This document shows, piece by piece, positions 5,816 to 9,829 of a stretch of 9,829 nt of DNA (position 1 is the first letter of the stretch; each line of letters starts with the position of its first letter). The notes under the pieces were generated by a model that was not told the origin of the DNA, did no database searches, and worked only from the letters and a program-made list of their open reading frames with translations. Made by a program: the position numbers and the translations under genes. The stretch is from an uncultured Succinivibrio sp. (GTDB taxonomy: Bacteria; Pseudomonadota; Gammaproteobacteria; Enterobacterales; Succinivibrionaceae), in contig CAAGAC010000025.1 in NCBI GenBank assembly GCA_900767695.1, forward strand, positions 1 to 9,829, in the 5' to 3' direction.

Positions 5816-7783
5816 CTAGCGGCGTGCGCGCAGCTTCTTGAGGCTCTGCGGCAGGGGGTGCTCCTCCGGGCGCGGCTCCTCGAAGGTCTCGACGGGCAGC
5901 TTGCGCGTGATTACGCGCTCTGGCGGCTTGGGCGCGTTCTCGTCCGGAACGTCGCCCACGAGGCCCAGATCTGGCTTGCGCTCCTCAGGGGCCTGCCAGG
6001 GCTCCACCGTCTGCGCGGTCTTGAGCCTGCCGCCGCGGCGCAGCGAGTAGGGAAGCGCGGGCCCCCTGGGCGCGGCCGCGGCAGGCTTCTCCTGAGGCTG
6101 CTCGGACTCGTCAGCGGCTGGGGCCTCGTCCTTCTGGGCTGCGGCGGCCCGCTCTGCCTCTGCCTTTGCCGCAGCCTCCATCTGGGCCTTGCGCGCGGCG
6201 CGAGCCCTCAGCGCCGCCTGGCGGCGGAACTCGAGATCGGCCTTCCCGCCATCCGAGGCTTCAGCAGGCGCGGCAGCGCCTTTTGCCGCGGCGGCCTTGC
6301 CGCCGCTTGCCTTTATCCTCGCCAGAGCGGCGGCGCGCTTTGCGGCGATCCTCGCCTTGCGCTCCTCCTCGCGCTTCTCGTGCTCGGCCGCGGCCTCGCG
6401 GGCGCGGGTGTTGCGCTGCTCGGTCTTAAAGAGGATCTGCTGCACGGCCTTCTCGCGGCGGAACTGGAGCGTGAGCGGGATGCGGCTAGGGCACTCGAAG
6501 GCGCAGCTGCCGCAGAGCGTGCAGTCGGAGATCCCGCACTTGGCCGCGTGGGCGTGATCGCCTGCCTTGGAGAAGGCGTACATCTGGTAGGGCACGAGCC
6601 TTGACGGGCAGGCCCTGGCGCAGCGCCCGCAGCGGATGCAGTGCATCGCGGGATCTGCAAGCGGCACCTCGGCGGAGCCCGGGGCCATGATGCAGCCGGT
6701 GCCCTTGGTCACCGGCACGTCGATGGAGGGCAGGGTGAAGCCCATCATCGGGCCGCCCATGATCACCCTCTGGCGGTACTCGGGGTGTAGATGGTATGAG
6801 TTGAGGATGAAGCGCACCGAGGTGCCCAGGCGCACCTCGGCGTTGCCGTGGCGCTTCATTGAGCTGCCCAGCACGGTGACCACGCGGCTGGTCACGGGCT
6901 CGCCGTCGATGACGGCGCGCTTGACCGAGTAGACGGTGCCGACGTTGTCGACGACCACGCCGCACTCGGAGGTGTGGACGCCGTAGGGAACCTCTATGCC
7001 GGTCACCACGCGGATGAGCGGGCGCGCCTCGCCCGACGGGTAGCGCGCGGGCAGCGTGCGGACGAAGGCGATGCCCTCGGTCGCGGCCTCCATGGCCTTG
7101 ATGGCCTCTGGCTTGTCGTCCTCGATGGCGACGATGGTCACCTTGGGGCTGAGAATGCGCTGGATGATCCTGATCCCAAGCGCTATCTCGCCGGCGCGCT
7201 CGCGCATCAGGCGGTCGTCGCAGGACAGTCCCGGCTCGCACTCGCAGCCGTTGACGATGAAGACCTTGCAGCCCTTGAGCGGGCCGTCGATTGCCGAGGA
7301 GAGCTTGGCGGCGGTCTGGTAGAGCGCGCCACCCATGCCCTCGACCCCCATCTCGCGGATGTGGGAGAGCAGCGGCCCGGGGGCCGCGCTCTCCCAGTCC
7401 CTGAAGGGCTTGGGATCCACGGCGGCGTCAAGGCCGTCGGTCTTGATGGTGACGCACTGTCCGGTGCACCCGGAGGGGTGGGGCAGGATCTGCTCGCCTA
7501 TCGAGAGCACGGTGCCCGAGGTCGTGGCGTGCAGCGGAACGAGCCTGCCGCCGCCAGGGACGGTCAGGGGCTGGCCGCGCTTGACGTAGTCGCCTGCGTT
7601 CACCAGGAGCTGGCCGCCCTTTCCCATGTAGCGGTCGATGGGAAGGGTGATGAGCGAGGGGATGCGCAGCTGCTCGATGGCGTCGCCAGCAGCCTTCCTC
7701 ATTGCATTGGGCTTGACCCCGCCGAAGAATTTCCAAAGCTTTCCGTGGGCGATGCGGAACAGCCTGCGTGACTTTGACTGCAC
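5816..7783 (-). CDS. rsxC: Rnf/Rsx complex NADH/ferredoxin-side subunit RsxC (RnfC)
   Basis: 655 residues from a GTG start at 7783, chosen because AGGAGG sits five bases upstream and the protein then begins MQSKSRRLFRIAHGKLWKFF with FGGVKP close by, as in the family. A GTG at 7786 is possible but too close to that site, and the much longer open frame to 7987 only overlaps rsxB. RsxC is the cytoplasmic subunit that binds NADH, FMN and two [4Fe-4S] clusters. Order: barrel-sandwich/biotinyl-like domain (GDYVKRGQPLT), NuoF-like FMN/NADH domain (about 140-350, VNGCECEPGLSCDDRLM with C180 and C182), SLBB-like part (MGGPMMGFTLPSIDVPVTK), then ferredoxin motifs C382-x2-C385-x2-C388-x3-C392-P and C421-x2-C424-x2-C427-x3-C431-P. 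From about 445 on it is an Ala/Lys/Arg/Glu-rich coiled or disordered tail ending KKLRARR, without the exact tandem repeats seen in E. coli. The Gly-rich loop, GLGGAGFPT in relatives, is GMGGALYQT (149-157). Confidence 0.94.
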   Translation of the reverse strand: MQSKSRRLFRIAHGKLWKFFGGVKPNAMRKAAGDAIEQLRIPSLITLPIDRYMGKGGQLLVNAGDYVKRGQPLTVPGGGRLVPLHATTSGTVLSIGEQILPHPSGCTGQCVTIKTDGLDAAVDPKPFRDWESAAPGPLLSHIREMGVEGMGGALYQTAAKLSSAIDGPLKGCKVFIVNGCECEPGLSCDDRLMRERAGEIALGIRIIQRILSPKVTIVAIEDDKPEAIKAMEAATEGIAFVRTLPARYPSGEARPLIRVVTGIEVPYGVHTSECGVVVDNVGTVYSVKRAVIDGEPVTSRVVTVLGSSMKRHGNAEVRLGTSVRFILNSYHLHPEYRQRVIMGGPMMGFTLPSIDVPVTKGTGCIMAPGSAEVPLADPAMHCIRCGRCARACPSRLVPYQMYAFSKAGDHAHAAKCGISDCTLCGSCAFECPSRIPLTLQFRREKAVQQILFKTEQRNTRAREAAAEHEKREEERKARIAAKRAAALARIKASGGKAAAAKGAAAPAEASDGGKADLEFRRQAALRARAARKAQMEAAAKAEAERAAAAQKDEAPAADESEQPQEKPAAAAPRGPALPYSLRRGGRLKTAQTVEPWQAPEERKPDLGLVGDVPDENAPKPPERVITRKLPVETFEEPRPEEHPLPQSLKKLRARR

Positions 7784-7785
7784 CA

Positions 7786-8355
7786 CTACCTCCTGCCCAA
7801 GCCCGGCTGCACGGACTTGATCTCCCAGTTGAACGTCGCGGGAACCGCCTTCTCCCTGATCATCTCGATGCACTCCTCGGGGCAGGCCTTGACGCAGTCG
7901 CCGCAGCTTATGCACCACTCGGGGTTGACCACGTGGGGCTGCTTGGGGCTTCCCGAGATGGCGTCGACCTTGCAGGCGCGGACGCACTTGCCGCAGCCGG
8001 TGCAGGACGACTCGTGGATGAACGCGACCAGGCGCGGCGCGAAGAGCATCTCGTCGTAGTCGCCGCCCTGGGGCGCGGGCAGGCCCAGCGCCTCGGAGAG
8101 CGACTCCGCGAGATCAGGACCTCCGGGACGGCAGGCGTCGCATGCGGCCTGGCCCTCGAGGAGCGCCTTGGCAAAGGCGTCGCAGCCGGGGTAGCCGCAC
8201 TGGCCGCAGTTCATGCCCGGAAGCAGGTTGCGCACGCGCTTGAAGGCGCCCGAGGCGTGCTTTCTCGCATAGGTGGTTATTAGGGACATGACGATGCCGA
8301 ACGCGGCGAGCAGCAGCGCGCCGGCGGCCAGGAAGTTCTCGATCGCAGGACTCAT
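7786..8355 (-). CDS. rsxB: Rnf/Rsx complex iron-sulfur subunit RsxB (RnfB)
   Basis: 189 residues, close to the usual 190. Residues 4-28 form one membrane anchor. C50-G-Q-C53-G-Y-P-G-C58 plus C75 is the four-Cys domain that binds a [4Fe-4S] cluster at the membrane side. Two ferredoxin motifs follow: C118-T-G-C121-G-K-C124-x3-C128 and C148-I-S-C151-G-D-C154-x3-C158-P. RsxB receives or delivers electrons to ferredoxin. The residue after C128 is Lys where Pro is near-universal in such motifs. The ATG at 8355 overlaps the rsxA stop as ATGA, and the stop codon at 7786-7788 lies inside the rsxC start region, so all three genes are translationally linked. Confidence 0.96.
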   Translation of the reverse strand: MSPAIENFLAAGALLLAAFGIVMSLITTYARKHASGAFKRVRNLLPGMNCGQCGYPGCDAFAKALLEGQAACDACRPGGPDLAESLSEALGLPAPQGGDYDEMLFAPRLVAFIHESSCTGCGKCVRACKVDAISGSPKQPHVVNPEWCISCGDCVKACPEECIEMIREKAVPATFNWEIKSVQPGLGRR

Positions 8356-8939
8356 GACGCGCTCCCGGCAAAGCCTGCAAAGCCCATGAAGGCAAGGGAC
8401 ATGAGCCCTGCGGTCACCAGCGCGATGGCGGTGCCGCGGAAGGGCTCGGGGACGTCGGAGATGGCAAGGCGCTCGCGGATCGCCGAGAAGAGCACGAGCA
8501 CCAGCGTGAAGCCCACTCCCGCGCCGAAGGCGTAGACGATGGACTCGGCGAGCGTGTACTCGAGGGCCTTGTTGATGAGCACGAGGCCCAGGACGATGCA
8601 GTTTGTGGTGATGAGCGGCAGATAGATGCCAAGCGCGTTGTAGAGGGAGTAGGAGCAGGCGCGGATCGCGACCTCGGCCACCTGCACCACCATCGCGATG
8701 ATCAGGATGTCGGTGATGAGGTCCAAGGATGCGATGCCCAGGGGCGCGAGCGCGTAGGTGTTCGCAAGGTAGCAGGAGGCTGCGGCCAGGACCAGCACGA
8801 CGGTGGTGGCGGCCCCCATGCCGGCGGCCGCTCCCAGGCGGTTTGAGACGCCGATGAACGGGCAGAGGCCCAGGAACCTCACGAGCACGAAATTGTTGAC
8901 AATGACGGCTCCGAAAAACAAGATCAGGTAGTGAAGCAT
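8352..8939 (-). CDS. rsxA: Rnf/Rsx complex membrane subunit RsxA (RnfA)
   Basis: 195 residues, the normal length (193 in E. coli). A six-helix inner-membrane protein, the partner of RsxE. It opens MLHYLILFFGAVIVNNFVLV and carries the two conserved Cys motifs FLGLCPF (C26) and LPLITTNC (C114), which with RsxE hold an intramembrane iron-sulfur cluster. FSAIRERLAISDVPEPFRGT and ITAGLMSLAFMGF-type sequence near the C-terminus are diagnostic. The start at 8939 is set by homology; the ribosome binding site is poor (CGAG, four bases away). The open frame extends upstream to 9578, but only as a shadow of nth. It is the first gene of the operon, so the rsx promoter should lie in the short region before it. 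Confidence 0.96.
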   Translation of the reverse strand: MLHYLILFFGAVIVNNFVLVRFLGLCPFIGVSNRLGAAAGMGAATTVVLVLAAASCYLANTYALAPLGIASLDLITDILIIAMVVQVAEVAIRACSYSLYNALGIYLPLITTNCIVLGLVLINKALEYTLAESIVYAFGAGVGFTLVLVLFSAIRERLAISDVPEPFRGTAIALVTAGLMSLAFMGFAGFAGSAS

Positions 8940-8994
8940 TTGGCTCGAAACTGGCGAAATTTTTTCTACTATTTCAACAAGCGCAATCCACCTT

Positions 8995-9696
8995 ATGACT
9001 GCATCGCGCACATATGATAGCGCAGGGAACCGTGATCCCCGCCGCAAAAAAATCTCATGCGCCCTGGCCCCAGGCGAAGTGGAGGATCTCATGGGCGCCC
9101 TCGCGGCGGAGTTTCCCAATCCAAGGCCCGCCCTCCATTTCAGAAATCCCTTCGAGCTCCTGTGCGCCGTCGTGCTCTCGGCGCAGGCCACCGACGCCTC
9201 GGTGAACCTCGCCACTCCGGCGCTCTTTGGGAAGGCGCCCGATCCCTGGTCCATGGCTGCGCTTGGCGAGGAGGGCATCGCCCCCTTCATAAAGGCGATC
9301 GGGCTGTGGCGGGCCAAGTCCAGGAACCTCGCCGCGCTCTCGAAAATCCTATGCGACAAGCACGGAGGCCAGGTCCCCGACGACTTCGACGCGCTCGTCT
9401 CCCTGCCCGGGGTTGGCAGCAAGACTGCGAACGTGGTGCTCAACGTCGCCTTCGGACATCCGACCATTGCCGTTGACACGCACATCTTCAGGGTGTGCGT
9501 CAGGACGGGGCTGTGCCCGCTTAAGGACGCGAAGGCAGTCGAGCAGGCGCTGCCCTCCATCATCCCCGACGGGCACAAGCAGGAGGCGCACCACCGCCTG
9601 CTCTTCCATGGGCGCTACGTCTGCACGGCGAGGAACCCGAAGTGCGCGCAGTGCTGCATCAGGCAGATCTGCAGGTACAAGGACAAGACAGCCTGA
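8995..9696 (+). CDS. nth: Endonuclease III (DNA glycosylase/AP lyase)
   Basis: Removes oxidised pyrimidines from DNA and cuts at the abasic site. The helix-hairpin-helix LPGVGSKTANVVL contains the catalytic Lys (K143, numbered from 8995), and VDTHIFRV contains the catalytic Asp (D161). Their spacing of 18 is the same as K120-D138 of E. coli. The [4Fe-4S] loop is C210-x6-C217-x2-C220-x5-C226, with an extra Cys at 221. PFELLCAVVLSAQATDASVN is the usual N-terminal signature. The start is uncertain. ATG 8995 gives 233 residues but has no ribosome binding site and an unusual leader. ATG 9091 has a perfect GGAGG five bases upstream and gives 201 residues, yet cuts into the first helix (E. coli Nth has 211). 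GTG 9079 lies between. In E. coli nth is the last gene of the rsx operon; here it is divergent from rsxA. Coordinates given are the outer bounds. Confidence 0.95.
   Translation: MTASRTYDSAGNRDPRRKKISCALAPGEVEDLMGALAAEFPNPRPALHFRNPFELLCAVVLSAQATDASVNLATPALFGKAPDPWSMAALGEEGIAPFIKAIGLWRAKSRNLAALSKILCDKHGGQVPDDFDALVSLPGVGSKTANVVLNVAFGHPTIAVDTHIFRVCVRTGLCPLKDAKAVEQALPSIIPDGHKQEAHHRLLFHGRYVCTARNPKCAQCCIRQICRYKDKTA
9013..9019. promoter_or_regulatory. Candidate shared -10 elements for rsx and nth
   Basis: The heptamer TATGATA reads TATGAT on the plus strand (9013-9018) and TATCAT on the minus strand (9019-9014), each one mismatch from the -10 consensus TATAAT. It lies between the start of rsxA and the likely true start of nth. 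No convincing -35 hexamer stands at the right distance on either strand. If used toward nth, translation must start at 9079 or 9091. Confidence 0.3.
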
Positions 9697-9706
9697 GCGC
9701 CGGACG

Positions 9707-9732
9707 ATGCCGCCAGGGCTTGGCGGCATTTT
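9707..9732 (+). terminator. Rho-independent terminator of nth
   Basis: ATGCCGCCA / TGGCGGCAT forms a 9-bp stem with a 5-base loop, followed by TTT, eleven bases after the nth stop codon. Nothing else is encoded between. Confidence 0.85.
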
Positions 9733-9753
9733 CGGGAAGAAGGATGCGATGAA

Positions 9754-9772
9754 GGGGGGCCTGCGGCCCCCC
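9754..9772 (-). terminator. GC-rich hairpin, possible terminator of a convergent gene
   Basis: GGGGGGCC-TGC-GGCCCCCC is an 8-bp perfect hairpin. On the minus strand it is followed by TTCATC, with no real T-run. Its place, after a possible minus-strand stop codon at 9802-9804 and facing the nth terminator, suggests it ends a convergent transcript. A smaller GGCGC-GAA-GCGCC hairpin is at 9782-9794. Confidence 0.4.
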
Positions 9773-9801
9773 TGCCTCATGGGCGCGAAGCGCCAGGCAT
9801 G

Positions 9802-9829
9802 TCAGGACGCCGCAGCCATCAGGGCGTCG
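9802..9829 (-). CDS. Possible C-terminal end of a convergent gene, cut by the window edge
   Basis: On the minus strand the last 28 bases can be read as the end of a gene, D-A-L-M-A-A-A-S then TGA, with GC-rich third positions. The hairpin at 9754-9772 lies downstream, as a terminator would. Eight codons are too few to identify a product or to exclude chance. Confidence 0.25.

Noticed and set aside
6000..6450. Possible tandem repeats in the rsxC tail, as in E. coli RsxC
   Set aside because: The region is Ala/Lys/Arg-rich and low in complexity, but I see no repeated unit of fixed length.
6974..7771. Plus-strand open frame (265 codons) opposite rsxC
   Set aside because: A shadow of rsxC; its composition mirrors the complement and it shows no family motif.
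7784..7987. Upstream extension of rsxC to an ATG at 7987
   Set aside because: It lies wholly inside rsxB, reads as Arg/Gly-rich shadow sequence, and the GTG at 7783 has an ideal ribosome binding site.
8940..9578. Upstream extension of rsxA to 9578
   Set aside because: It is the antisense of nth. RsxA homologues begin at MLHYL, which matches the ATG at 8939.

Overview
The window looks like a high-GC gammaproteobacterial chromosome fragment from a short-read, probably metagenomic, assembly. Bases 1-21 match the Illumina TruSeq adapter tail, so the left contig edge is artificial. The Rnf/Rsx gene order A-B-C-D-G-E, an adjacent nth and a flagellar hook gene with a sigma-54 promoter fit a motile, facultative or strict anaerobe. 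Succinivibrionaceae/Aeromonadales is a guess I cannot prove from this sequence.

Layout, left to right. (1) 22-798, minus: the N-terminal part of a P-type-ATPase-like membrane protein running off the left edge. It lacks the actuator domain and has altered CPx, DKTGT and HP motifs. A strong ribosome binding site and a plausible N-terminus lie out of frame just upstream (838-916). (2) 982-2412, minus: flgE, the flagellar hook protein, apparently a single-gene unit. It has a hairpin terminator at 930-957 and a textbook -24/-12 sigma-54 promoter at 2543-2559. (3) 2752-8939, minus: a tightly packed rsxABCDGE operon. Starts and stops overlap or lie within about 12 bases, and a 12-bp-stem terminator ends it at 2718-2746. 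(4) 8995-9696, plus: nth (endonuclease III), divergent from rsxA, ended by a terminator at 9707-9732. (5) 9754-9829: a second hairpin and what may be the last codons of a convergent minus-strand gene.

The six Rsx proteins would form the membrane Rnf complex, which moves electrons between NADH and ferredoxin coupled to ion transport, or keeps SoxR reduced as in E. coli. The complex is recognisable throughout but has unusual details. RsxD has two tandem copies of the flavinylation motif in an enlarged loop. RsxG has a roughly 170-residue Ala/Lys-rich cytoplasmic N-terminal extension with an internal duplication, and GST instead of GAT at its flavinylation site. RsxC has a remodelled glycine-rich FMN/NADH loop. 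RsxB has lost the proline after one cluster motif.

I see no CRISPR array, insertion sequence, phage gene, tRNA or rRNA here. The most promising leads are the actuator-less P-type ATPase homologue and the altered flavin-carrying parts of the Rnf complex.
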